From contig DASRFR010000022.1 of the NCBI GenBank assembly GCA_035651455.1, positions 62,001 to 126,000 of the forward strand: a DNA stretch of 64,000 bases, written 5' to 3'. This document shows, piece by piece, positions 54,142 through 61,848 of this stretch. Made by a program: the position numbers and the translations under genes. This DNA is from DASRFR01 sp035651455 (GTDB lineage: Bacteria > Acidobacteriota > Terriglobia > Terriglobales > Acidobacteriaceae). The number at the start of each line of letters is the position of its first letter. The first letter of the stretch is position 1. The notes below the pieces were generated by a model. That model ran no database searches. It had not been told where the DNA came from and saw only the letters and a program-made list of their open reading frames with translations.

Positions 54142-55038
54142 CTACTGGGCTGCAACCCGCACGGCGTCGAGCATAGTTCCCGGCTCAACCCCGCCTCCGC
54201 TGAAGCCGAATACAGAAAGTCCGGACAGCGACTTGTTGGGCTCGAGATCAGAGGTAACGTCGAAGAAATCCCAGTTCGTGTCAGAGGTATCGACGACAAA
54301 CTCATCGTCGGTGCCGTCGGTGTAGAAGAAATCGTAGGCGGTCGGCAGACCGTTTCCCGTGGGATGGCGTATCCAAAACGATACCTGGGTGATGGAACTG
54401 GTATCGGTTGCAGTAAAGTTCTGGCGAAGCTCAATGTTGCCGATATCCGCCGCGTCGAATTTTCCAGCCCGGGGCTGCAGGCTCAACACAGCCCAAGGCT
54501 TGCAGGGCGGGCTGCAGAAGTTGCGGCCCTGAAACCAGGGAAACAACGAGCCAGTCTCAAAACCGGCGTTGGAAATAAGGTTCTTCAAGGTCGGCTCCAC
54601 CGGTGTAGGTGAGTTGGTGCCGAGAAGAATGCTGACGCGATCGCGAGAGGAACTAATCACCGCCTGGTCCATCAGGCCGTCGCGATTGAAATCAGCCCTC
54701 ACGACGGAGGAGAGACCCGACCCAGACGCGTAATGCGGTTGGGACGAGTTCAGTAGCGCGAGCACCGCGGCGGGAGCCGCGGCTAACGGGTAGTCGACCC
54801 GCGGCTGAAAGGAGCCGTCGCCATTACCGCGCAACACGCTGACCGTGTTGTCGCCATTACGAATAGCCAGGTCGATGTGGCCGGTGGAGAAAAAATCTCC
54901 GGCAACGATGGCGGCCGGGTGACTGCCGACCGAATAATGTCCTGCGGCGCGGAAACTGCGGCCAAACAGGCACGGAGCAAGGGTTAGGGTAAATGCGAGT
55001 GTCAGTGCGAGGGAGATCGAGCGGGGACGTCGATGCAT
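54142..55038 (-). CDS. Secreted protein with FG-GAP repeats and beta-sandwich C-terminus
   Basis: The protein is about 298 residues from ATG at 55038, with AAGGAG upstream and a clear signal peptide (ISLALTLAFTLTLAPCLFG). Two to three shortened FG-GAP units follow (VAGDFFSTGHIDLAIRNGDN, RADFNRDGLMDQAVISSSRD). From about residue 155 a carbohydrate-binding-like sandwich begins (LISNAGFETGSLFPWFQ) and ends GFSGGGVEPGTMLDAVRVAA. It is 75 bp upstream of the other FG-GAP gene on the same strand, so it is probably co-transcribed. Confidence 0.85.
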   Translation of the reverse strand: MHRRPRSISLALTLAFTLTLAPCLFGRSFRAAGHYSVGSHPAAIVAGDFFSTGHIDLAIRNGDNTVSVLRGNGDGSFQPRVDYPLAAAPAAVLALLNSSQPHYASGSGLSSVVRADFNRDGLMDQAVISSSRDRVSILLGTNSPTPVEPTLKNLISNAGFETGSLFPWFQGRNFCSPPCKPWAVLSLQPRAGKFDAADIGNIELRQNFTATDTSSITQVSFWIRHPTGNGLPTAYDFFYTDGTDDEFVVDTSDTNWDFFDVTSDLEPNKSLSGLSVFGFSGGGVEPGTMLDAVRVAAQ

Positions 55039-55239
55039 GGCACACTCCTTGTGAATTGTTCTACAGCTCAAATACTGTTGGTTGAGACTGCGCCTGATGT
55101 TTACGAATGTGAGCGAGCAAGGGAGCCCGTAAGCGTGTGGATGCGCGCGAACTCTGAATTCTCGCGAGCGCGGACGATTGTTGCTCCGGCGCGAAACGGT
55201 GTCAAGATGAAGAAACTTGCAAACTCAAAAGTTCGCGAA

Positions 55240-56496
55240 CTATTTCAGGAACATGACCAGGATCCGGCCATCGGAGCGGTACGTTCCGCCCGTGGCGTTC
55301 CTGGCTTCCTGCACCGGGTTGGAAGGAAGGTAGTAGCTGGCTGTTTGCACCTTGCCAATTTTCTCCAGGCTCTCGCCAATATGGTCGCGCTCGCCATCAA
55401 CGTTGGGATCGATCTTGTGGGTGACCTGTCCGTTGCGCACATCCTTCTCGAATCCGATGTCGTGGGTCCCGGCGCCGACCCAGACAGTTTTCCCGTCAAA
55501 GGTGAAGGGCGCTTTCCAGACGCGGAAGTGATGGCGGCTGGCCACCACAGAGTACGCCTCGGCTTGTTCATAGCCGAAATCCTGCGGCCGGTTAAACAGG
55601 TAAAGAACGCTCATGGGCATCTGCAGGTAATCTTTCTTCTCGTAGGTCTGGATGATGGCTTTGACCACAGCTTCCTGCGTGTTCTGATCAGCCAGACGCC
55701 AGTTAGCGTCGGTAAGCGCAGCCTGCAGTTGGCCTTCAGTTCCCACAATCACGAAATTCACCATGTCGCCGAGATTGTGGAACTGATCGTTGACGCGCCG
55801 CGGAAGGTCGTCAATGTCCTTGCTCAGCGTCGAGTCGAGCTTGGTGCTCGAAATTCTAAGCACGACGGCGGGAGCCTGCGTGGGGGCAGATGGCTTAATG
55901 GCGGCCGAAGTCGCCGTGGATCCAATTCCGGGAGACGCAGGAGAGACCGCTGGTGTTCCCGTACCGAATTGACCGCCGAGCCAGGTCTGTGCCGCAGCTG
56001 AAACTTTCGACTGAATGCTGGGGGCGGGCGTGAGGCGTAATGTCACCTTTACACTGCCATGGCAGGCGGCTGTACCGCTCTGGTTGAGGCCAAGATACAG
56101 ATGCCCAGCCTGATCAACTTTAATCTGTTTGTTGGATCCGATCAGTAGGGGAGTAGTGCTGTCCGAGCTCAACTTCGCGATCAAGGCGCCGGCCGCGCCC
56201 CCGGACACGGGGAGATTGCTTGCGGCTTCTTTCTTGCCATCTGGATTGCAGCCGCCTCGTCCCAGTGCGGCTGTGAGACTGACGACATCGCCGGGGTGAA
56301 GGTCGAGCTTGGCATCGGTCCACGGCTCAGACGACGGCACGTCGATCTCAACGCCGTTGGGGGCGAGAGCCGCGGTGGTGTTCCCGCTCACAGCAGGGTT
56401 CGTGGCGGGGGCTGCGCTTTGCGGAGCGGACGTGGAATTTTGTGCGGTAAGACAACTGCAGAGAAAACACGACAAAAGAATGAACCGGAGTTTCAT
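55240..56496 (-). CDS. Secreted LssY C-terminal domain protein
   Basis: The 418-residue protein has a signal peptide (LRFILLSCFLCSCLTAQ). Residues ~45-165 resemble a sugar-binding beta-sandwich (PWTDAKLDLHPGDVVSLTAA, AGHLYLGLNQSGTAACHGSV). Residues ~240-418 form an LssY-C domain (DLPRRVNDQFHNLGDMVNFV, FGYEQAEAYSVVASRHHFRV, WVGAGTHDIGFEKD). LssY is a Legionella secretion-linked membrane protein; the isolated C-terminal domain is common in acidobacteria and its function is unknown. Confidence 0.85.
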   Translation of the reverse strand: MKLRFILLSCFLCSCLTAQNSTSAPQSAAPATNPAVSGNTTAALAPNGVEIDVPSSEPWTDAKLDLHPGDVVSLTAALGRGGCNPDGKKEAASNLPVSGGAAGALIAKLSSDSTTPLLIGSNKQIKVDQAGHLYLGLNQSGTAACHGSVKVTLRLTPAPSIQSKVSAAAQTWLGGQFGTGTPAVSPASPGIGSTATSAAIKPSAPTQAPAVVLRISSTKLDSTLSKDIDDLPRRVNDQFHNLGDMVNFVIVGTEGQLQAALTDANWRLADQNTQEAVVKAIIQTYEKKDYLQMPMSVLYLFNRPQDFGYEQAEAYSVVASRHHFRVWKAPFTFDGKTVWVGAGTHDIGFEKDVRNGQVTHKIDPNVDGERDHIGESLEKIGKVQTASYYLPSNPVQEARNATGGTYRSDGRILVMFLK

Positions 56497-56633
56497 CGGG
56501 GGATAGCCTTACACAAATTTTAATCCTTGGAGGGAAGCCCGACCAGTGAGGCAACAGAGAACTGGGCATCTACTTGCAAGGGCAGAGCCGGGATTTCAGC
56601 TCTGCCCAGTTGTCTGAGTTCGTGTCCTAAGAT

Positions 56634-56867
56634 TCAGCCGCACTTTCCCGTGCCATGGCAGACCCGGTTTTTTGCGGAACAATTTCCCGGTTCGGCCAGT
56701 TCACCATCGGGGCCGATGCAGGTTTGAGTATGCAAGCACCAGAACAGGCCGTCGTTGCAGGCAGGCACGGTGGGATCGTGCTCCGCGGAAATGAACTGTC
56801 CTTTCCAGCGCAGCGCCGTACAGAGGTGAGGATGAGCGGTGTTGAAGCGATCGGATTCAGAAATCAT
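56634..56867 (-). CDS. Cys-rich small protein coupled to the molybdenum hydroxylase operon
   Basis: The 77-residue protein starts MISESDRFNTAHPHLCTALR and holds seven cysteines (HLC, VPAC, WCLHTQTC, GNC, RVC, GKC). No signal peptide is seen. Its ATG overlaps the stop of the FAD subunit gene by 4 bp (ATGA), so it is translationally coupled to the enzyme. It may carry metal or help assembly of the Fe-S or Mo centres. I do not recognise a named family. Confidence 0.7.
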   Translation of the reverse strand: MISESDRFNTAHPHLCTALRWKGQFISAEHDPTVPACNDGLFWCLHTQTCIGPDGELAEPGNCSAKNRVCHGTGKCG

Positions 56868-57850
56868 GCGGCACCTCCGGCGGCCTTCAAGATTGCGCGT
56901 TTGAGGCAAACCCGCGCCAGTTGCGTTTTGTAAGCGTTCTGGCTAAGCGGCTTGGCATTGGCCAGCGCAGCTCGTGCGGCTTTATTCGCGGTTTGCTCAT
57001 TGATGGATTGACCCGCCAGGGCCTGCTCCGCCTCGGGCGAGGGCCAGGGCACGGGCGCGACGTAGCCCAGAACAACGCGCGCGGACTGAACCGTCCCGGC
57101 GTTCATTTTCAGAGCCACGGCTGAAACCGCGAGCGGCCAGTCAAAGGCTTCTTTCTGGCGAATTTCGTAGTGCGCCGCTTTCACCTCGCCGGCGTGCGGG
57201 AGCACGATGTCGGTCACGATCTCGTTCGGCCGCAAGTCGTGTTCGCGCTCCGCCTCGGTCTTCGGAATCACGAAGAATTTTTCCAGCGGCAGCTCGCGTT
57301 TCCCTTTGGGGCCCTCGAGGCGGATGGTGGCGCCATAGGCGATGAGGATCGGAACAATGGTCGACGGACTTATGAACTTTGCCGCACCATCATTGCCGAG
57401 AATCGCGTGATAGCGGTTCTCACCCGCGGTAACCAGGTCTTTGCCCGATTCGTCCTTCGGCAGCAGCCCCAGGCCGTTGCGGAAATACCAGCAGCGCGGC
57501 CGCTGGCAGAGGTTGCCGCCGATGGTCGCCATATTTCGAATCTGCGGGCTGGCGGCTTCGATCAGCGCTTCTGATAACGCGGGAAAGTTCCGACGAATGT
57601 CGCCGTTCTCCGCCAGGTCGCTTAATGTACTCAAGGCACCGATGCGGAGTCCTTGCGCCGTTGCGGCCACGCCCTGCAGTTCTTTCACTTCCTTGATGTT
57701 CACCAGCCGCCGGGGACGAACCACATCGTCTTTCATCAGCGACAGCAGATCGGTTCCCCCGGCGAGGATTTCCGTGTTTCCCCAGGTTGCACCGAGAAGA
57801 GTGACGGCTTGCTTCGAAGTTGCCGGAGTGACGTAGTCGAAGGCTCGCAT
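56864..57850 (-). CDS. Molybdenum hydroxylase FAD-binding subunit (CoxM/PaoB-like)
   Basis: The 328-residue protein has the FAD_binding_5 domain. FDYVTPATSKQAVTLLG, then ILAGGTDLLSLMKDDVVRPR, and TIGGNLCQRPRCWYFRNGLG, with the YFRNG...and cysteines close to those that bind a [4Fe-4S] cluster in PaoB-like subunits. The C-terminal CO_deh_flav_C domain follows (VLGYVAPVPWPSPEAEQALA). It passes electrons from the 2Fe-2S subunit to FAD. It overlaps the large subunit gene by 1 bp. Confidence 0.93.
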   Translation of the reverse strand: MRAFDYVTPATSKQAVTLLGATWGNTEILAGGTDLLSLMKDDVVRPRRLVNIKEVKELQGVAATAQGLRIGALSTLSDLAENGDIRRNFPALSEALIEAASPQIRNMATIGGNLCQRPRCWYFRNGLGLLPKDESGKDLVTAGENRYHAILGNDGAAKFISPSTIVPILIAYGATIRLEGPKGKRELPLEKFFVIPKTEAEREHDLRPNEIVTDIVLPHAGEVKAAHYEIRQKEAFDWPLAVSAVALKMNAGTVQSARVVLGYVAPVPWPSPEAEQALAGQSINEQTANKAARAALANAKPLSQNAYKTQLARVCLKRAILKAAGGAA

Positions 57851-60237
57851 CAGGCACCTGCCTTTTCGGAAGAAAGCTGCGCGCTCTGCTTTGCCAGCGC
57901 ATTCAGCACGCGATCCGGAGTGAGCGGGAGGAAGGGCACCCGCACGCCGATCGCGTTGGCCACCGCATTCGAGATTGCCGCGCCCGGAGAAATCACCGGC
58001 GGCTCGCCCAGGCCAATGACCCCGCGCTCGTCATAGCCTTTACCGGTCATCATATGGACCACCAGTTCGGGAATATCACTAATGCCGGCGAGCCGGTAGA
58101 ACTCCATGTTGGGATTGAGCATGCGGCCGGTGGTTGGGTCCATCACCTTCTCTTCGAATAGCGAGTAGCTGATGCCCATGATGAGCGCGCCCAGGCACTG
58201 GCTCTCCGCAGTTTTCAGATCGATGACCAGACCGCAGTCCTGCACCGCCACCATCTTCCTGACTTTGACGATGCCGGTTTCGGGATCAACTTCCACCTCC
58301 GCCATCTGCACCCCGCCTACGCCGCTATTGGTCAGATCGGGGGGCTTGGTGCGGTCGGGATTCTTGCCGCGCACGGTGATCGGCATCGCGCCCATCTTGG
58401 CGCAGGCTTCTTTCCAGCTTAGAGATTTGCCGCTGTCGCCCTTCACGCGCACGGTGCCATTCACTGCTTCCAATTGATCGGGCTGTACGCCCAGCGAGGG
58501 CGCGACCTTGGCAAACAGCGCATCGCGGGCATCGACGGCAGCACGGCGGGTTGAGGAGCTTACCCCACCAATGGTGGTAGATCCGCCTGAGCCGCCCGAG
58601 GGCGGATAGGTGGTGTCGCCGATCTGCAGATTTATGGCATCAATGGGAAGTCCCAGCGTATCGGCGGCGACCACCTGGATGCAGGTGCGCGTGCCGGTGC
58701 CCAGGTCCTGCGAGCCCATCTTGATGCCCACCGAGCCGTCGGGCTGGATTGTCAAATCGCAATCGCTGGCATGGCCGCGCCCGCCCCAGGTGTGCATGGA
58801 AAGACCCACTCCACGCAGTGCGGTGCCTGAGGCATTCTGAGGTCGAGGATGCCATTTCTGTTTCCAACCCATTAAATCCGCGGCGATGCCGAGCTCCTCG
58901 CGGTAGATATCCTGGCGCGGCTTCGCCATGTCAAGATTTTTCCCGAAGAATTCAACGGGATCCATGTTGAGTTTGGCGGCAAGATCGTCGAGCGCGCACA
59001 TGGTGATGACCGCGGCCTGTGGATGGTTGGGAGCACGCCAGGCGCGCGCCGGGCCGATGTTGTTCCGGATTGCGGTGTGCTCTTTGCGCTGATTGGGGAC
59101 GCTGAACACGTAAGGGATCGGCGGCATCCCTCCTCCGCCGGGACCGCCGGTTCCCCACGATTCGGATTGCCAGGCGAGGATGGTGCCGTCTTTTCGCGCG
59201 CCTACCTTGACGCGCGCGTAAGCGGAAGGCCGCGCCCCCGCCACTTCCAGTTCGGCATCGCGCTCCAGCATGATGCGCACTGGCTGGCCTCCGGCCTTGC
59301 GGGAAATCTCGGCAGTGAAGATTCCCCAGCGGTCAGGAGAAAACTTGCTGCCAAATCCGCCGCCGATGTGGTCCTGGTGAACCCGGATGTTGGTGGCAGG
59401 AATCTTGAGCGGCTCTGCCATCTGTCCTGGAATACCCGAGACGTTCTGCGTGGAAATGTGAGTAAACAGGTGATCCTTGTCGGTCCACTCGGATATCGAA
59501 CCGTGGCTTTCGAGACAGCAATGGGCAATGACAGGAATTCCGTATAGGCCTTCGGAGGTGACCTCCGCTTCCGCGAAGGCCTTGTCGGGGTCGCCCTGGG
59601 TCTGGGCGGCGGCTTTCTGATAATTCGATTTCGGTCGACTGGCACTCTCCGGGTGCTGAGGGGCGCTCTGAATGGCCGCGATGATGGAGTCGGGAACGCC
59701 CTCCTCCTTCATTTCCTTGTCCATGGCAGGATCGGATTTGAAAGTGATGCCGTACTGCCTGATCTGCTCAACCATCTGCCGTTCGGGAACCTGGTTGTCG
59801 AGCATGTCGCCAATATCGTCCATGGAGAGCGGTCCCGCGGGCTCGGCAGCCCCCTTGGGCGGCTCGGCATCGCTGACCAGGTGCGGCATTTTCTGGTAGG
59901 TGATCTTGATAGCGCGCGCGGCGTCTTCGGCAGTCGGCTCATCGACGGCGGCGATGGCCACGATTTCGTCTCCCGCCCAGTGGATGCGCGAATTCGGCCC
60001 CTGCACGATATGGACTGCCTTCACCCCCGGCATCGTCTCCGCCGCGCTGGTATCAATGTTCACGACTTTCGCCTGCGCGTAGGGACAGCGCACGACCTTG
60101 CCGTAAAGCAAGCCGGGACGGTGGACATCATAAGTGTATTTGGCCTGCCCTGAGACTTTCACAGGCGAATCGACACGGGTCACCCGCTTTCCGATCAAGC
60201 TGCGGTGTTCGGCATCGGGCCATGCGTAATCAGGCAT
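57850..60237 (-). CDS. Molybdenum hydroxylase large (molybdopterin-binding) subunit
   Basis: The protein is about 795 residues. An aldehyde oxidase/xanthine dehydrogenase a/b hammerhead is at the N-terminus (RVTRVDSPVKVSGQAKYTYD), then the molybdopterin domain (QDHIGGGFGSKFSPDRWGIF, SMHTWGGRGHASDCD) and the catalytic Glu in IGLGEPPVISPGAAISNAVA. The family normally passes directly from the N-terminal domain to the next; here residues ~139-210 are inserted, with VEQIRQYGITFKSDPAMDKE and EEGVPDSIIAAIQSA, a helical module otherwise seen in other acidobacterial proteins. ATG at 60237 is chosen; the longest frame starts inside the 2Fe-2S gene. The substrate is probably an aldehyde. Confidence 0.92.
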   Translation of the reverse strand: MPDYAWPDAEHRSLIGKRVTRVDSPVKVSGQAKYTYDVHRPGLLYGKVVRCPYAQAKVVNIDTSAAETMPGVKAVHIVQGPNSRIHWAGDEIVAIAAVDEPTAEDAARAIKITYQKMPHLVSDAEPPKGAAEPAGPLSMDDIGDMLDNQVPERQMVEQIRQYGITFKSDPAMDKEMKEEGVPDSIIAAIQSAPQHPESASRPKSNYQKAAAQTQGDPDKAFAEAEVTSEGLYGIPVIAHCCLESHGSISEWTDKDHLFTHISTQNVSGIPGQMAEPLKIPATNIRVHQDHIGGGFGSKFSPDRWGIFTAEISRKAGGQPVRIMLERDAELEVAGARPSAYARVKVGARKDGTILAWQSESWGTGGPGGGGMPPIPYVFSVPNQRKEHTAIRNNIGPARAWRAPNHPQAAVITMCALDDLAAKLNMDPVEFFGKNLDMAKPRQDIYREELGIAADLMGWKQKWHPRPQNASGTALRGVGLSMHTWGGRGHASDCDLTIQPDGSVGIKMGSQDLGTGTRTCIQVVAADTLGLPIDAINLQIGDTTYPPSGGSGGSTTIGGVSSSTRRAAVDARDALFAKVAPSLGVQPDQLEAVNGTVRVKGDSGKSLSWKEACAKMGAMPITVRGKNPDRTKPPDLTNSGVGGVQMAEVEVDPETGIVKVRKMVAVQDCGLVIDLKTAESQCLGALIMGISYSLFEEKVMDPTTGRMLNPNMEFYRLAGISDIPELVVHMMTGKGYDERGVIGLGEPPVISPGAAISNAVANAIGVRVPFLPLTPDRVLNALAKQSAQLSSEKAGA

Positions 60238-60877
60238 TGCTGGCTCCTTTCTGCGAGACCTGTGCGATCGCTTTCTTGATGCCGTCGTAAGTGCCACAGC
60301 GGCACAGATTGCCGCTCAGGCCGTGGCGGATGTCTTCGGGTGTGGGGTTCGGATTCTTATCGAGAAATGCTTTCGAGGCGACGACGAAACCCGGTGTGCA
60401 GAAGCCGCACTGCGACGCATCGCCCTCCACGAAGGCCTGCTGTACGGGATGCAACTTCCCATTCTGCGTCAGCGACTCGACCGTGGTGATCGGTTTTGCT
60501 TGAGCTTCAATGGCCAATACCGAGCAGGCATAGACGGGTTTGTTGTCGATAAGCACGGTGCAGGCGCCGCATTCGCCGCGGTCGCAGACACGCTTGGCCC
60601 CGGTAAGTTGGAACTGATCGCGCAAGGCGTCGAGCAGAACGACGCGCGGCTCGAGGTTCGCCTTGTAGGTCTTACCATTGATGTTGAATTGCATCGGCAC
60701 CTTGCCGGGACCGTGCACCGGAACTTCCTGTCCGGCGGCCATCACAACCTTGGGTCCGGCCACGAGCGGAACCGCGACAGAAATGCTGGAGATCTTCAGA
60801 AAGTCGCGGCGGGAAACACCTGATCGCTCGTCTGTGCTGGGGGTTGAACCTTTACCGATTGGATCGTCCTCTGACAT
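60230..60877 (-). CDS. Molybdenum hydroxylase 2Fe-2S subunit, Tat-exported (PaoA-like)
   Basis: The 215-residue protein has a twin-arginine signal (VSRRDFLKISSISVAVPLVA) then a plant-type [2Fe-2S] domain (CDRGECGACTVLIDNKPVYAC) and a C-terminal [2Fe-2S] domain (CGFCTPGF...NLCRCGTYDG). The Tat signal means the whole enzyme complex folds in the cytoplasm and is exported, as for PaoABC, an aldehyde oxidoreductase. It overlaps the large subunit by 8 bp; the order is small-large-medium. No PaoD/XdhC-type maturation gene is seen in the window. Confidence 0.93.
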   Translation of the reverse strand: MSEDDPIGKGSTPSTDERSGVSRRDFLKISSISVAVPLVAGPKVVMAAGQEVPVHGPGKVPMQFNINGKTYKANLEPRVVLLDALRDQFQLTGAKRVCDRGECGACTVLIDNKPVYACSVLAIEAQAKPITTVESLTQNGKLHPVQQAFVEGDASQCGFCTPGFVVASKAFLDKNPNPTPEDIRHGLSGNLCRCGTYDGIKKAIAQVSQKGASNA

Positions 60878-61055
60878 CCGTAAACCTCCGCAGGTCGAAA
60901 GCTCGTCGCACTGTTCAATGGACGAGGCGGGAATGAATACGTCAGCGCTGAATCAGCTTCAGCCGCGGTTGAATAGCAAAGGAAGCAGGTACGCAGTATA
61001 CAACTGGACTGGGTCTGGCTGCTGTTGCGTGAGAAATTTTCGAGAGTTGGCGCTA

Positions 61056-61087
61056 GGAAAGAAGCCGGCGGGAGCGCTCCCGCCGGC
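61056..61087 (-). terminator. Rho-independent terminator after the cytochrome c gene
   Basis: A 24-bp perfect palindrome (61064-61087, GCCGGCGGGAGC arm) sits 20 bp past the stop of the minus-strand cytochrome gene. Read on the minus strand it is followed by TTCTTTCC. It is a very stable hairpin. It separates the cytochrome gene from the molybdenum hydroxylase operon. Confidence 0.7.
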
Positions 61088-61107
61088 GGTATGAATTCAA
61101 GACTGGG

Positions 61108-61431
61108 TTACTTCTTGAGCGTGCGAACGTATTTCACTACTTCGTTGATCTGATCGTTTGTCAGCTTGCCCTCATACTTGGGCATCTTTCCCTTGCCATT
61201 GGTGATGATGTTAGTCAGGTCAGCGTCAGATTGGCTCTGCACTTCGGAGGAGCCAAGATCACGAAGCTTGAGAGTCTTGCCCATCCCGGTGTCACCAGCG
61301 CCGATCGCGCCGTGGCACACCGCGCATTTGGATTTAAAGATGTCGCCCCCTGAATCGGCCGCCACCGACCAGGTGGAGAAAGCAAATGCCACCGCCACAA
61401 ACACCAGTGAGGCTCGAAGAATCGTTCTCAT
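61108..61431 (-). CDS. Small c-type cytochrome
   Basis: The 107-residue protein has a signal peptide (ASLVFVAVAFAFSTWSVAAD), one heme-binding CAVCH near residue 36 and the axial Met in GKGKMPKYEG, then EVVKYVRTLKK. This is the class I cytochrome c (c6/cbb3 CcoP-like) fold. It is exported and matures in the periplasm, where it may accept electrons, possibly from the adjacent molybdenum hydroxylase. A terminator lies between them, so they are separate transcripts. Confidence 0.93.
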   Translation of the reverse strand: MRTILRASLVFVAVAFAFSTWSVAADSGGDIFKSKCAVCHGAIGAGDTGMGKTLKLRDLGSSEVQSQSDADLTNIITNGKGKMPKYEGKLTNDQINEVVKYVRTLKK

Positions 61432-61848
61432 CTATGTCTCTCCTATAGGATCGAGGGGCTGGAAGACACCCCTATCTCAGTCATGAACGCACGCGCGGTT
61501 CCATTTCCGGGATACCTGATGCGCGCGAACGATATTGAGCGCCTCCGTTTGCTTTCAGGAGCTTGCGGCTACCAACGTTATCACAAGGGCGCCACCTTGC
61601 TGTCGCGCGCGGGCCGATGTCTGGGTGAAATGGCGACTCCCGCGTGCGCTTTTTCTCGCGGATGGACGACAAAGGCTCGCGACGAGCATGGGGGACAAAG
61701 ACGCGCCACGACTGTCTGCCCGAAGCGCTTCCGCTACTTGTGACATCAGTTGCAAGAACGTGCAAACGCCAGACTTGCTGGATTTCAGCAACCAACCGTT
61801 TTTAGCAGAGTACCCATCCTAACAACGCTTCGCAGGAGAGTACTTGGC
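61432..61848. other. Intergenic region, no convincing gene
   Basis: Several short frames are open in both directions over these 417 bp, but none has a signal, motif or ribosome binding site. It should hold the divergent promoters of the cytochrome and the phospholipase genes. Confidence 0.4.

Noticed and set aside
61483..61743. Plus-strand 86-residue frame in the gap before the phospholipase
   Set aside because: No motif or signal; composition like the neighbouring shadow frames.
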